Shown here piece by piece: positions 1-13,123 of a stretch of DNA of 64,000 nt. This stretch comes from Lamellibrachia satsuma (lineage: Eukaryota; Annelida; Polychaeta; Sabellida; Siboglinidae): assembly GCA_033239005.1 (NCBI GenBank), contig BSQZ01000026.1, positions 4,982,001 through 5,046,000 of the forward strand. The letters are read 5' to 3'. A program made the translations under genes and the position numbers. The notes beneath the pieces were generated by a model. The model saw nothing but the letters and a program-made list of their open reading frames with translations. It had not been told where the DNA came from and ran no database searches. Within the stretch, counting starts at the first letter, position 1, and the number at the start of each line of letters is the position of its first letter.

Positions 1-82
1 TGTTGGTAATCCATACTCCAGAAATAATCAACGCGCTATTTAGCCAATTGGTTCAAACGATTCAACTCGACAATTCTGGCTC

Positions 83-366
83 AACAAATGGTGAGCTATT
101 GACCATACTGTGATTACGTAATTTGAAAGGTGAGCGGAAATAGAACATTAGTGAACAAATGGTGAGCTATTGACAATACTGTGATTACGTAATTTGAAAG
201 GTGAGCGGAAATAGAACATTAGTGAACAAATGGTGAGCTATTGACCATACTGTGATTACGTAATTTGAAAGGTGAGCGGAAATAGAACATTAGTGAACAA
301 ATGGTGAGCTATTGACCATACTGTGATTACGTAATTTGAAAGGTGAGCGGAAATAGAACATTAGTG
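83..366. repeat. 71-bp tandem array, four units
   Basis: The word AACAAATGGTGAGC recurs at 83, 154, 225 and 296, an exact 71-bp period. The copies are nearly identical; the second differs by one base (GACAATAC against GACCATAC). The last unit runs into unique sequence near 366. Near-identity indicates recent expansion. No coding sense is visible. Confidence 0.95.
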
Positions 367-2428
367 AACGAATGTGCAGCTTTGTCTTTTTCTCATAGCA
401 TCCATCACACCGTCCCGCTTTATGCAGTTCCTGTTTTTTCGTACAGTATTTTTAATAACAATATTTGACAGCTTTCGAATGCCGTGTCGCTACTGTGTAG
501 TGCAAGTGAGTAGATATATCTTGTCATCAATAGCGATAAGCGCCCGATAACATACGGACAAAGATATCACTGGTTTACCGAGAATAAAATAAAAAATCTA
601 TTATTTCTGTTTTTTTTTAAATTTTCACTATGCCAGAATTTGCAAAGCCAGCAGGCAATATGTTGCGATCATCCGTAATATTGTGTGAGAGCGAGTACTT
701 AACGAAGATGCATATGTCGACTCAAGTTGTGCCCGTTGCGGTAATGCGAAACGTATTACGAATTTATCAAGCAATAATGACGCATTATGAACGCCCTCAA
801 ATATGTTTTGACGCGTGCTCTTGACGTTTATTGCTCGTGCTCAGGGGAATTGTGAGAGAGGATTCTGACGCACTGGCACATTTTTCTTTGATTTCAATGA
901 ACGCGGAATACATTTCTATTCCATTTAAACCCATTCAGTTAGGTCATTGATTACATGGTTACAAATGACCCTCTGGTGCACTCTGTGTTATGCCCGCAAG
1001 TGTTACATGTGTTTAAGATATTCATCGCAACAGATGTATCTCCGTCCGGTTTTCTATTAGGTTTTGTTCAATGGCTGTTGTCTTTGAAAAAGCCTGTCCC
1101 CGCAAAGACCGACATCTAACCTTTTTATCGTGCAACCTTCACCCGCTGGGAAGACCTCCCCCTACGGACTACGGATGCAAGACAAAAACCGCAACTAAAT
1201 GCCATTGAGAATGGATTGACGCAATCATCAATCAATCCTCAATAAAGAACATTTTGTGCTACTATTGCATTTGTAGATCACATCTGTAAAATGTTGTTTT
1301 ACGTCATAATAGCTTTATCCGATTTCCACACGCGCGTCAAACATACTCAACGACTGCGTATCGGTTGTGTCACGTGGTAGTTCTCCGTAGCAGTGGAAAC
1401 ATCAGCACATATGTGGTGCGATATCATCGACAACATTGAAAAACGTGGATATAATATTAAATTTAATTAATGTTAACAATGATTTAGTTTTACTAGGAAA
1501 CTTTCTTTATTTTTACAGAAGTAGTTAAAGAGGAGGGACTTAAATCTGTACAACAACCATCTTTGGGGGACAGTGTCTATGCAGATATGGTTTGCAATCT
1601 TTCAGAAACACCTTCACCAAAATGAATACGATTGCTTTCTTGCGAATACAATATAGGCACTTTATAATTGTCGTCTCACCCTGTTGGTTACACGAACGTT
1701 CGATTAAACCTCCATCCTCAAATGACTTAGCCTATCGCTAATCCGGTTCGTTGATATCCTAATAGTAGTGTGTGACTAGTTTAAGTAATATCCACAGTCG
1801 GTTTAATTAAAAAGTTTGTAGTTTTTTCAAATCATCGAAAGCATTGACTTGAGTTGTTAGATCTGGAAAGATTTAAAACAATGGATATCCAAACAATAAA
1901 CACTTTATGGGGTCATGGTTCGATCCTCTCGCCGATCACATCACAAAGTTATAATATTTCGCCAAGGGCGAAATTCGTTTTCAGCGATTTCATTTTCACT
2001 TCAATAAATGCTGGTTCAAATATTAAATAATTTAATAGGCTGTCCGATGATTTCACTAAATAATACATACAAAACTAACACAAACAAGCTAGCATGTCGT
2101 AGTGGATAGGTAGGTTTAATTTTTTGAAAAATGAATTTTAAATGAGACGAGCAAAAGTCGCATTGAAGAAGGACCTTTAACTCTTGTCCAAGCAGGTCTG
2201 GAAGCGACACGGCACAGTACAACTCCTTGTACCGTCCGCAGTATAGGGGATATGTTATTATTTTACGTCCGGGTTCATGGCATACGAAGAATGCGCTAGT
2301 GATTTTTAAACGGTATCCCTTCGAAAGATTTCTTTGCACTATGAAAAACAGTCATACATAGGGTAAAGTGAACCTTTGCGGACTACAGCACTTAACAGTT
2401 CAGCCGTGCACGTGTCTGTGATGGAGTG

Positions 2429-2592
2429 TCGGTCTCTCAATCGAGAGAACGTCGGGTTCTCAATCAACAGAACCGTAGGGCTCTCAGTCGAGAGAACGTC
2501 GGGTTTTCAATCAACAGAAACGTAGGGCTCTCAATCGAGAGAACGTCGGGTTCTCAATCAACAGAACTTAGGGCTCTCAATCGAGAGAACCC
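2429..2592. repeat. 47-bp tandem array at the tail of a dispersed repeat
   Basis: About 3.3 units of roughly 47 bp alternate two related half-units, one with CTCTCAATCGAGAG and one with TTCTCAATCAACAG. The first half-unit is itself partly palindromic. The array abuts the tail end of the minus-strand dispersed repeat that starts at about 2593, so the expansion probably arose from the repeat's own tail. Confidence 0.85.
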
Positions 2593-2905
2593 GGGTTGGA
2601 ATCTCCTTGCTACTGTTTCGAAGCTTTTGCAATTTCGTTCATCCCACGTTGCCACAGTTCACGTACCTGTATATATGAGTACCTGGCTTACAGACAGAAA
2701 AGGATATCTAAACGAACAGTAATTGCAACATGGCTGAATTCTTCCCAGGGAAGTCGAAATGGCGTTGGAATGAACAGGTCTGCCAGTGGGTGAAGTGTAA
2801 AGCGCTTTGAGCAGTCCCAAGGACTGGATACCACGCTATGTAAGAACGTACCGTCACAAGAACGTACCTTTTTAGAATCATCCGTGTTGAGTTTCTCGAA
2901 AACAA
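2593..2905 (-). mobile_element. Short dispersed repeat (SINE-like), copy 1
   Basis: Read on the minus strand this contains GGTACGTTCTTACATAGCG, then TGGTATCCAGTCC, then CTCAAAGCGCTTTACACTTC, and it ends in a CGAAACAGTAGCAAGGAGATT tail. The same order of words is found at 8626-8770 (+), 20706-21015 (+) and partly at 47035-47150 (-). It has no open reading frame. The layout resembles short nonautonomous repeats common in aquatic animals, but no pol III promoter boxes were clear to me, so the class is uncertain. Confidence 0.7.
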
Positions 2906-3446
2906 GACTACAGGATTTGACGAAAATGCAACTGCAGGTCGATGGTCAGATTAAAGCGAAACAGAAGTCATGGTTTCGGGCCAACGCAACAAAAAGCGTT
3001 AATAAAAACTAACCATTCATCAGTTGAGTTTAGACGCAAAGAGCAAAATGGAAATTTAGGACTAGATGTTTGCAAATATATGTTTATTTGGTAAGCAAAT
3101 AGTGTCCAGACTACAAACTCTCGTGATGTAGGTTATCTAACACCATCGCGCCGCCCATGAAATAAAGATAATATGTGTTCACCAAGGTTTTCCTGGTAAA
3201 CCACTCGCGTGATATTCTTGATTGTAGTTGCAAATGGTTATGTTTAATTAACTATTATAGGTGCCCACAACCATTTTTCCATTTAAATAACGGTATACTG
3301 TTTTTTAAATTAAAAGCGGTTCTTAATTGTGCGCACTGGATGGATGGAATTGTTTGACACGCATTTTGCATTGGTGTCAACGGGGAATCTATAATAGTAT
3401 GTAGTCAGTAAGTTTTTTGAGATTTTTTTGTTTCGGTGTATTCCAG

Positions 3447-5278
3447 ACGGGGAGGTGATCCCGACGACCTGCAGCAACATCGGCTACAGCCAGGTCTGGG
3501 GCCGCGTGGACGGAGGAGACACGACTAACTCTATTCTACGTAAGTAGCGGAAGAACACATTGTTGCTATGGTTATATCCGTCGTCACATTCCAAAGTTAC
3601 GTGTATGACAGACATGTTGTAGATGACACTACAATATAATTAATTGTAATAACAATACTTAAAAAATGTCGTTACACGTCTAACGAATGGCTGAGATTAA
3701 CCGAGTGCTACGGAAACTGACGTTATGCCTATTAGCATACCAGTCGGTGATAGCAGACACATCATCCTGGTTAAGCAACAAGTGGAGATGCAGGTGTGCG
3801 TCATGAATTGGTGTCATGTGGCGTGAATGACCGCTGTCTTGTTGCAGGTGGCATCAGAAGGTCGGCGCCGTTTGTTGTCATTGCTCTGTTAATCATGATA
3901 GCTGCGCTCAGCTTCAGCACGCTCGGCAACACCAAAGAAGACGTCAAAACTCTCGTTGGAGCAGTCCTCTATATCTTCGCCGGTAACGTTCTCTTCTGAA
4001 GCACGAGTAGTCATGTTAACAATCTGTTATCTGTGGTTCCGATCGAACCAATAAGTATTTTTTATGGAATGTTAGTTTCTGTAGTCGATGATGCTGTCAG
4101 TAAAACAATTTGTATAACAATATTATTACTTCCCGTCATAATGATGATGATGATGATGATTATTATAATGATGATTAAAGCAGCAGCAGTACAAATAGCA
4201 AAACATTATAAAGAACAATGACTGTAAAAAAACTGCAACAGCAACGCCTGCGACGACAACGACAGCGATACCCACAACAACAACGACAACGACTGCAATA
4301 ACGACAACGACGAAGACGACAACAACGACGACAAATGCAACAACATCATCATCACCGTCTTCACCATCTTCACCATCTTTACCACCATCACCGTTATCAT
4401 GAAGAAACAACAACAACAACAACAACAACATTATTACAATTATTATTACAACATTATGATCATAGTCATCAATAAAACTGAAATGTGACCAAAATAATGA
4501 TGATGGAAACTTGAACACGTTTTGTAGAGTTCAACTACGTGAAATACAATCACATTTATGCCTTAATAAGACTTGTCACTAACAATTACATTAACATCTG
4601 ATCCGACATGAAAGCTATACATAGTGACTGAAAAACGATAATCACTTCCACAGTTCGCATAACAATAGCACAACAACCACAACATATATGCCGCTCCTCT
4701 ACTCAGTCCCTCCTCTACTCAGTCCCTCCTCTACTCAGTCCCTCCTCTACTCAGTCCCTGTGATGTTGTTAGAATATATAAGACAAATAGAGTCAATGTA
4801 AGAATAAAAAAATACTGAAAACCTATATGTTACGTATGCAATGCAATGCAATGCAATAAATGCAATGCAATGCAATACAATACAATGCAATGCAATGCAA
4901 TGCAATGCAATAAATGCAATGCAATGCAATACAATGCAATGCAATGCAATGCAATGCAATGCAATACAATACAATACAATACACTTCAATACAATGCAAT
5001 GCAATACAACTTAATACAATGCAATGCAATGTAATAAAATGCAATACAATACTTCCACTGAGGACTAACTGTGAATGAGTACACTCTTATGAACTTGTAT
5101 TTTATTTTTTTATTTACTATAATTATTTATGTATTTATTGCATTTACTTATTTTCTTAATTTAAAATTCTATTTTTATTAGTTTTAGTTATAATATTTTA
5201 TATTTATTATTTTATGATCGCGTGTATGTTTTGTGAACGGGCTGGTCCCATATATATTGCGCGTTGTAAGTTTGGGTC

Positions 5279-5311
<33 letters not shown>

Positions 5312-5691
5312 TTGCAGCGCTGTGTCTCGGGCTCGGTATGATCTTCTACATATCGGCTGTCAATGACGAGGTGTCGCGACTCAAGGACCCGGACAGTGAC
5401 GACGAGCCGGTATTCGAGTACGGCTATGGCTGGGCCGTCATGTGTGCCGGCGGCTCGTTCATCTCCTCCATGGTAGCCGCCGTCACCGACATCTCCATCT
5501 ACCTGAAGCGCTACCCGAACATCGAGGACATGGTGCTCATCATCCCCGGGCTGCAGAAGAAAAGCAGGCTGACGCTGTCATTAGACGACGAGGATGTGGA
5601 TGAAGATGAAGATGAGGAGGACCTGTACGTTGAGGAACGTTGCGGCAGTCCGTACGCCATAGGACGGAGGAACAATACAGTGATACTATGA
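3447..5691 (+). CDS. TARP/CACNG5-7-like calcium channel gamma subunit, last three exons
   Basis: Type II TARPs (CACNG5/CACNG7) are four-pass membrane proteins that modulate AMPA-type glutamate receptors and were first described as calcium-channel gamma subunits. The exons are 3447-3539, 3848-3982 and 5318-5691. Donors are GTAAGT and GTAACG, and the acceptors end TTCCAG, TTGCAG and TTGCAG. Joined in phase they give the end of the first extracellular loop (VIPTTC, then DTTNSIL), membrane segment 2 (APFVVIALLIMIAALSF), segment 3 (TLVGAVLYIFAG then LCLGLGMIFYISAVNDEV) and segment 4 (GYGWAVMCAGGSF to IYLKRYPNIEDM). The words LYIS.NDEV, YGW and KRY match vertebrate gamma-5 and gamma-7 as I know them. 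The cytoplasmic tail is short and strongly acidic (DDEDVDEDEDEEDLY) and ends NTVIL, whose last three residues fit a class II PDZ ligand. The N-terminal exons are missing from the window. The orthology group is inferred. Confidence 0.87.
4138..4445. repeat. Trinucleotide-rich intronic tract
   Basis: Within the last TARP intron there is a run of ATG/ATT triplets at 4138-4175, then interrupted CAA/CGA triplets to about 4435. Open frames on either strand here are only homopolymer-like products of the repeat. Confidence 0.8.
4693..4759. repeat. 16-bp tandem array
   Basis: Four near-identical units of CCTCTACTCAGTCCCT lie in the last TARP intron. They are pyrimidine-rich on the transcribed strand. 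Confidence 0.9.
4836..5052. repeat. ATGCA pentanucleotide satellite
   Basis: About 215 bp of ATGCA units with ATACA variants. Long frames on both strands (repeating C-N-A-M on plus) are artefacts of the 5-bp period. Confidence 0.95.
5279..5310 (+). repeat. (AAT)n array touching a splice acceptor
   Basis: Roughly ten AAT triplets end only 7 bases before the acceptor of the last TARP exon (TTGCAG then CGCTG). The usual pyrimidine tract is replaced by this A/T repeat. Confidence 0.9.
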
Positions 5692-6019
5692 TATTGTTTA
5701 CGGGATTGGCTGGTCAACACGCGGTGTCCACTTATTGTCACTCGTCTTTGTAATGAAATGTATAATTTGACCCCACGCGTCATTGAAATATATGTAATGT
5801 GACCGCTACAATATAGTTCAGCACAACGTAATACGAACAATATTCCGCAAAAAACCTCGGGAATTCCGGCCAGAAACGCGTAAAGCCAAAGAGTTAGACG
5901 ATATCAATGGGGTATGCAGTTTTAACGTTGTCAACATATGGATACGCAACATATTCTCCCGAAACGTTTGAAAGCAGATTAAAGCATCCGTAGATAATAA
6001 GATGATATACATTCATTTT

Positions 6020-6025
6020 AATAAA
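6020..6025 (+). terminator. Candidate poly(A) signal of the TARP-like gene
   Basis: The first canonical AATAAA after the stop codon (5689-5691) on the plus strand lies about 330 bases downstream. This would give a short 3' UTR. The position is inferred from the hexamer only. Confidence 0.5.
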
Positions 6026-6100
6026 ACATGTTTTAGAAAATTTAATTATAACTTATATTACCGTGTGCTTTATTGCACATAACTATGGAAAGGCACTTAT

Positions 6101-6186
6101 TCACAAACATGTATAACAAAGTACGTGGAATGGGTGTATTTATTCACAAACATGTATAACAAAGTACGTGGAATGGGTGTATTTGC
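6101..6186. repeat. 43-bp tandem duplication
   Basis: The word TCACAAACATGTATAACAAA occurs at 6101 and 6144 with the downstream GTACGTGGAATGGGTGTATTT also duplicated. There are two copies with no visible differences. Confidence 0.9.
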
Positions 6187-6719
6187 GGATAGTGGATACT
6201 GCTTTACGCGTGGTCATTTCGCTGACTTATCCATTGCACACGGACAGCGATCATTCTCATGTGATCAAGATCAAACATTCTACCCGGGCACAAGAGTGCT
6301 TGACAAGTATATACGGACATGAAACGGTAACGTTGTCCACTCCGAACGCGTATGGTCAGAATCATAAAATTCCCTGACCACCTCCCTGGCTCGGTGGATA
6401 TCTGTGATTCCCGCATCCGTGGCTCAAAGGCTTCATTACCCACTGCACTGTGTGCTAATGCATGTCCGCGAGTGGACAATTCTCAGCGGAGAGCTCCGAG
6501 AGGTTACGCGCACCATCGACGGCTCGGCTCCTGTTTACGAGAACGAGTAACAGCATCACGCCGTCGGCGAGGCTTGTTTCATAATTATCACCTCTTGACC
6601 TCCAATAGTCAAGACGGATGCAGCCGGCGGGAGCTTGGAATTAGCATTTCCGTTTGTAAGGAGCATTCAGCGTGCAGTTCTTCCGATTTGTCGTCGTGAT
6701 TGCCGTTGGCTGGGCTCGG

Positions 6720-6938
<219 letters not shown>

Positions 6939-8625
6939 CAAGCAACAGTAATCAATGGTAAAGCTGGCTTTTATAAAGATACCTTGTCTCCGCCGACTTG
7001 ATTAGTGTGTTGATCATAATGGTGTTGCTTGATTTGCAATATTGCAGCGGATAAACATACGTCTTTATGACGTCGAATGAACATTGAACTAACATGCCTA
7101 TACAGTTATACGAACGTGTGCCTTAATTTACTTTGCATTAGACTACAGTTTTTATCCATCCAACCGATACACAGGCTCAACTACTTTTCATGTATCACGT
7201 TTAACATAAACTGATACAGGCTCAACTTGTTAAGTTACGTTCGTGAATTCATTTTCTAGTGTTGCATAGTGGCGGCCTCTTGTGATGACTTATGCAAACA
7301 ACTTCTCGAAATGTTGACCTTTAGCGGAACCGCTGGAGCGCCCGTTGGCGCATTGTACAGTAAGAATTTCTGGTGTGTGTCGTGAAAATCCTGGCCTTTT
7401 AGCGTGTTTTTATTTTGTGTTTCTTATTAATGTTATGTTTCGTAAATAACAACAATATTAAAGAATTACTGTACTGCAAAACACCGTAATATATTACGTT
7501 AAAAATGTATTCGAACGATTATAAAATACAGTGAAATGATGCGTATAATGTAAACACCAGATGGTTGCTATGGACGCGGACTCCATGATCTTACAGCGTG
7601 CATCAGTGACATGCGCAAAACGTGTGTAATCGCTATCCGCTAATATATCCATTGTGACGTTGTGTGGCGTCACTGTTGGATGCAATAACGTCAATAACAC
7701 TTATAATATCAATGTCCTTCCACCACCGAGTGGCGATGCCGTCACTGTGTAAGTGATATTGGCTTAAAGTATATGTTTTCTTTGCTCAATGTCAAATGAC
7801 GTTTTAATGTACATATCTAGGTTTGGGGCGAACACGGAGGTTACTGAAAATATTTTGACGTGACCCCGATGATCTGGTGGATGACAAAATATCGGACGAT
7901 TTGTCGTAGAGGGTAGATTTTAAAACATGTACAACTGAATAATGTAGACTTTCTATTGGTCACAACTACAACGCCCCACACTTGGCTGAGTCGATATCCC
8001 CTCGTTTCGATGTTGTTCCAGAATCCAGTTCCTGAAGAAGGCGCCCAGTGGTTGCCGAAACGTCGTAATGAGTAAATGTCTTAGTTGTGATCAAAAGAAA
8101 TCCCACTTTATAATATTCTCCCAACTTGGTGAACATTGTCACGACTGTACAACTGACATTTCTATAGCAACCCAAACACGTAATGCGAGCTCGTTATTGT
8201 TCGATCCCCGAGCGCTCTTGATCAGTCACCGCGAGGAAGAAAGTGTAATTATGTAATTAGATCTCTTTGTGTATCGATTTATGGTGGATGTCGCGTCAAC
8301 GTCGCGTCAACGTCGTAATAACAACATGTATAACACTGACGTCACGAAGCGTTATATAACCTCTTTGTATGCAATGGCTTTACTATAATATAATCACATA
8401 ACCACTCTTGTAACCTGCTCTTTGCATTTTGTTTCGTATATGAACTCTCTCGGTCGCATTGTTTACGAAAGGTACATTTGTCGGTGTATCGCTGAAAATA
8501 TGTTAATGCAACTTAATTAAAACTAATACACTGATACTCGTGCATTCTCTTGATTCCGTGACGTTCACATACGTTCACACAGGTCTACCTGGATTTGTAG
8601 CAGATGTCATTAGCGGGAGTGATAA

Positions 8626-8770
8626 TGTAAAGGTAAAGGTAAAGGTACGTTCTTATATAGCGCGGTATCCGGTCCATAGGACTGCTCAAAGCGCTTTACA
8701 CTTCCCCCTGGCAGACCTGTTCATTCCCAGGCCATCTCAACTTCTTTGGGAAGTATTCAAAATGTAGCAG
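8626..8770 (+). mobile_element. Short dispersed repeat (SINE-like), copy 2
   Basis: It starts with three AGGTAAAG words, then ACGTTCTTATATAGCGCGG, GCTCAAAGCGCTTTACACTT and GGGAAGTATTCAA. It is collinear with the copies at 2593-2905 and 20706-21015 but is truncated after the GGGAAG word. Confidence 0.7.
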
Positions 8771-10286
8771 GTGTAATTCCTGAGGATGAATACCTGCAAT
8801 GGATTTGTTCATTTACTCAATGGCCTTATGCACAAACTAGGGTGCGGAGAGGATAAGCAAATAAGTAAGTAAGTAAGTAAGTATTTTTATGCCGGAACCA
8901 AATAACGTTTAAGTATTTATGTGGCTTTTCATTTATTGAGATTTGGCACTCAACAGAAAGTTAATATGACATAAATGCAAACAGAACTTGTCAAACTTCC
9001 GGGTAATATTTGGAGACACGCGATACGGAATCGTCCAACAATATTTATTGTATAGCGCAAAATCTGGCGATTGTTTAACCTTCTTCTCCCGCAGTCTTCA
9101 AGCTTTGCTATGCTCTACGTGTGTCCAATTAAATTAAGACATTGATAATGTTCTTCAAATGACATCTAAGCAGAACTACACATGGTCTAAAATGTTACTG
9201 CACCTTTTGTTTAAGAATAGCACTTAATTTAATTTCGCTGAAATAGCTGTACTAGAAACATTATTTTGTACATCAATGAAGCCTTCACGCAGCGACGTTG
9301 GCCAGGCATCCATATTTCCGACTGGGTGTGTAAGACAGTTCATTAATGCTTTCACCTCATTTAGCTTGGTCGAAGAGACTACACACTCATCAGGTATAAC
9401 GGATAGTTCTTAATTCCATGCAAGAGCGTGCCGTTTGTGATAACCGCAGGATGTCTACACATAAAGCCTAATGCCTAGTAAAAACGAAATTAGTTTCTCG
9501 TCCTTGCCCGCTTCTTTTTGGCCGACGCCTCCTTTTTTATTTTACTGTTGAATAAAAGATTATTCAAAACAGTTTGTTTGGTTCTGTGAAGAAATCTCTG
9601 TCCGAAACTTGCCATCCGAAGTATTGATATGCTCTTTCAGGTCACTCGTTATGCATCATACAAGATGTAGGGATGTATGTGCATTCTACAGAGTCTAAAA
9701 TAAGAACGTCTTTACGCAGACTCATTTACATAATACCAGTCTCAATCAGTATGAATGTTATTCATTTGTATGCTTGTGATACAAACTAATGGCCAAACCT
9801 ACACATGATATTCATAAATACATTCAACATTGTGTTTGCTTCTTGTCTGTTTCTAGTCAATTTAAGTAGTTTTCCGGTATAACATGTACGTGCCATATTC
9901 GATTGGCGTAAATGTTTCATCTGCCATTCCCGCTAAAAATATTGTATTTGCTAATTTGCAAATGGAATGGCAGGCTCCATTGTAATACACATTACTGGCA
10001 TGTTCCATATTGTATCGAAAAACTACAGCTAGTCTTTAAACCAACCACAGTGAGCGTCTAAGACATGGCAGCCATATTCGAAACTAATAAAAAAATCCAT
10101 AATTAGTAAATAATAAGTAAATAATAAGGGCCTCCCGCTTCTGTTAAAAGTCCGAACGAGAAGCTAGTATCGTTTTTACTAGACCTAATATATTATATAA
10201 TTCTGCGGCGGATCCATACGTAAAATTGGACCAGTTTTTGACAGTATCACTAGCGTACCTATGCATACAAACATATGTTGTTACTG

Positions 10287-10336
10287 GCCTAGAGACACAG
10301 ACACAGACAGAGACACAGACACAGACACAGACACAT
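10287..10336. repeat. GACACA hexanucleotide array
   Basis: Eight or so ACAGAC/GACACA units lie just beyond the end of the transposase-like fragment. Confidence 0.9.
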
Positions 10337-10339
10337 ATT

Positions 10340-10690
10340 CACATTGCTAGACGGTATCCACGTATCTGGGTGGTGACGATGTCTGCCCATTGAGAGTGAA
10401 AAGATGCAGATCACAGCATCGATGTTGACTTCCATGTCATAGTGGGAAAGCACTAGATTTGTTAACCTATCCTGCCCCGTGGTTGGTCTTTCAAGTTCAC
10501 AGGGGGTGGCCACGACAACTTGCAGGAAGACGAGAGCAGTGTGGATTTTGACATACAACTTTTGGTTCGTGCGAGCCAACGAGTCTGACGCAGTTGCAGG
10601 CAAATGGGACATTACTACTGCCAATATCCTTACATTTGCGTTCCCACATGACCACTTCCGCATTCAATGAATAGGTAGAGGGAGGTCTAG
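10340..10690 (-). pseudogene. hAT-family transposase C-terminal (dimerisation) remnant
   Basis: On the minus strand the frame 10289-10663 reads KWSCGNANVRI..., a VMSHLPATASDSLART word, and then TGQDRLTNLVLSHYDMEVNI followed by DAVICIF. This order (LPVT..ERS, then DRL..L.L.H.H.D..I....V...F) is what I know from the hAT dimerisation domain of vertebrate and invertebrate domesticated or dead hAT proteins. The catalytic core is not recognisable upstream (10700-11090 holds only broken frames), so this is a degraded fragment. The family call rests on pattern memory, not a search. Confidence 0.55.
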
Positions 10691-11714
<1,024 letters not shown>

Positions 11715-11922
11715 CTAATCTACGCTACTATTATGTAAATTGTAAAATGTATAGATAGTTTACATGTAAAGTACAAATTTGCCTAAGAAAGTATTAATCA
11801 TTCATCAATTCATCGGTTATTCAAATTAACATTCTAATGCATAACCGTACAAACACCATAACCTCATATCGATTCATTTGTTAATTTAAGGACTTTTATT
11901 TGAAATCAAAACGAAAACAAAA

Positions 11923-11995
11923 AGCCCCCGGCGAGAATTGAACTCACGACCCCTGGTTTACAAGACCAGTGCTCTAACCACTGAGCTACAGGGGC
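11923..11995 (-). tRNA. tRNA-Thr (anticodon UGU)
   Basis: Read on the minus strand, the 7-bp acceptor stem GCCCCTG pairs with CGGGGGC (one T-G pair). The D arm is TAGCTCAGTGGTTAGAGCA, the anticodon stem is CTGGT/ACCAG around loop CTTGTAA (anticodon TGT), and the T arm is GTGAG/CTCGC around TTCAATT. The discriminator base is T. The A box and B box are intact, and a run of T follows immediately as a pol III terminator. It has no intron. It is a free-standing, apparently functional gene. Confidence 0.95.
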
Positions 11996-12739
11996 AGATT
12001 TTAACCTAAATTATTCAAATGAATACCATAGTACAAAGTTGCACAAAGTATGACATTCGATCATCATGTTCGTCAAATTGACATTTCATACCGTAAAATA
12101 TGTCCTCGTTTTGGCGGACAAATATTTCTATTGAAGTAGTTGAAGCAATACACATTTTATTTATCGGTGTAGCTAACTTTGTATGAGTTGTATGTGAGTA
12201 AGCATATGTAATAGAACAATCAAATACCAATAGATAACCTAATCAATGAAAATAACACCTCGCCACATGGCATGTTCCTATAGGGAAACACACGGGTAGA
12301 TTATTGTGATTATCCCGGCGAATCGGACGGCGTTCCGAGGATTTCTCACGGATATCAGTAGAGATTAAAAAATTTTCTCACCTCAGTGCTTCCTAAGGTT
12401 TTCGCCTGCTGGCATAAATATGCATGTTTGCCGAGAACCCCCTGGAATTATACTGCATGGAGCGGTCTTCGCAGGTGCCGGCCGGTCTCCAGTTTGGTAA
12501 TCCCTGATCTAGTGTGAGGGACTTTGCAAACTAAACCGCATGGTGGCAGCACACAACATTGCGGTCCCAGCACCCACGAGCGCTTCTCTAGTAAATTTTT
12601 AAAGAACGTCTGTCGCGAATAAATGTGTATGTAGGACTCTTCCGGAACAAAGAAAAGAACGTTGGTGTAGGGAAGCCAGTGTATCAGTCAGAAATGGAGG
12701 TATTTGATAATTCCAAGGCGAATGAACATACGTTGGCAT
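11996..12739. other. Noncoding stretch
   Basis: I see no gene or repeat structure in this interval. Confidence 0.5.
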
Positions 12740-13123
12740 AATCAAGTCAAGTCACGTTTTATTCTCTAATACCAAACGATGGTGTATGAAATAAATATAT
12801 AAAACCCAGAGTACTTGAAAGTATTCAAAAACAGTTAAAAATAAACAGAACAGTCAATGTTAGTTAAATTTACCAATTATCATTTTCATCAATTTACACA
12901 CTCTTAATAGTTTATTTAAACTATGAATATTAAACAACACATATAACTTGAAATAATTAGGGTGATTAATAAAATAACTATTCAAAAATATATTTCTTTT
13001 GTCTCTTAAAATGTCACGTTGAAACAATAGAAGAAATTTATCTCCGATCTCATTTCTATTTCACAAAGTACAATGCCTTTAATTTCTATCAATATTGAAC
13101 AATCTGCCTGTTTCAGTTCCAAT

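Larger units (their letters stand above)
1..3446. other. Noncoding stretch upstream of first visible TARP exon
   Basis: I see no exon here that I can support. The TARP-like gene begins before its first visible exon at 3447, and its N-terminal exon (first membrane segment and most of the first extracellular loop) is not recognisable in this stretch, so this is either a long intron or flanking DNA. It holds the tandem array near the window start, a 47-bp tandem array and a short dispersed repeat, listed separately. Confidence 0.5.

Noticed and set aside
4126..4518. 130-codon minus frame rich in V, I, H and D
   Set aside because: Produced by the CAA/CGA/ATG triplet tract in the TARP intron; no domain and no splice context.
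4747..5044. Overlapping frames with repeating C-I-A-L-H or C-N-A-M
   Set aside because: All come from the ATGCA pentanucleotide satellite, open in several frames on both strands.
4836..5052. CRISPR-like array (also considered at 22345 and 30400)
   Set aside because: Units are contiguous tandem repeats without unique spacers, in an animal genome.
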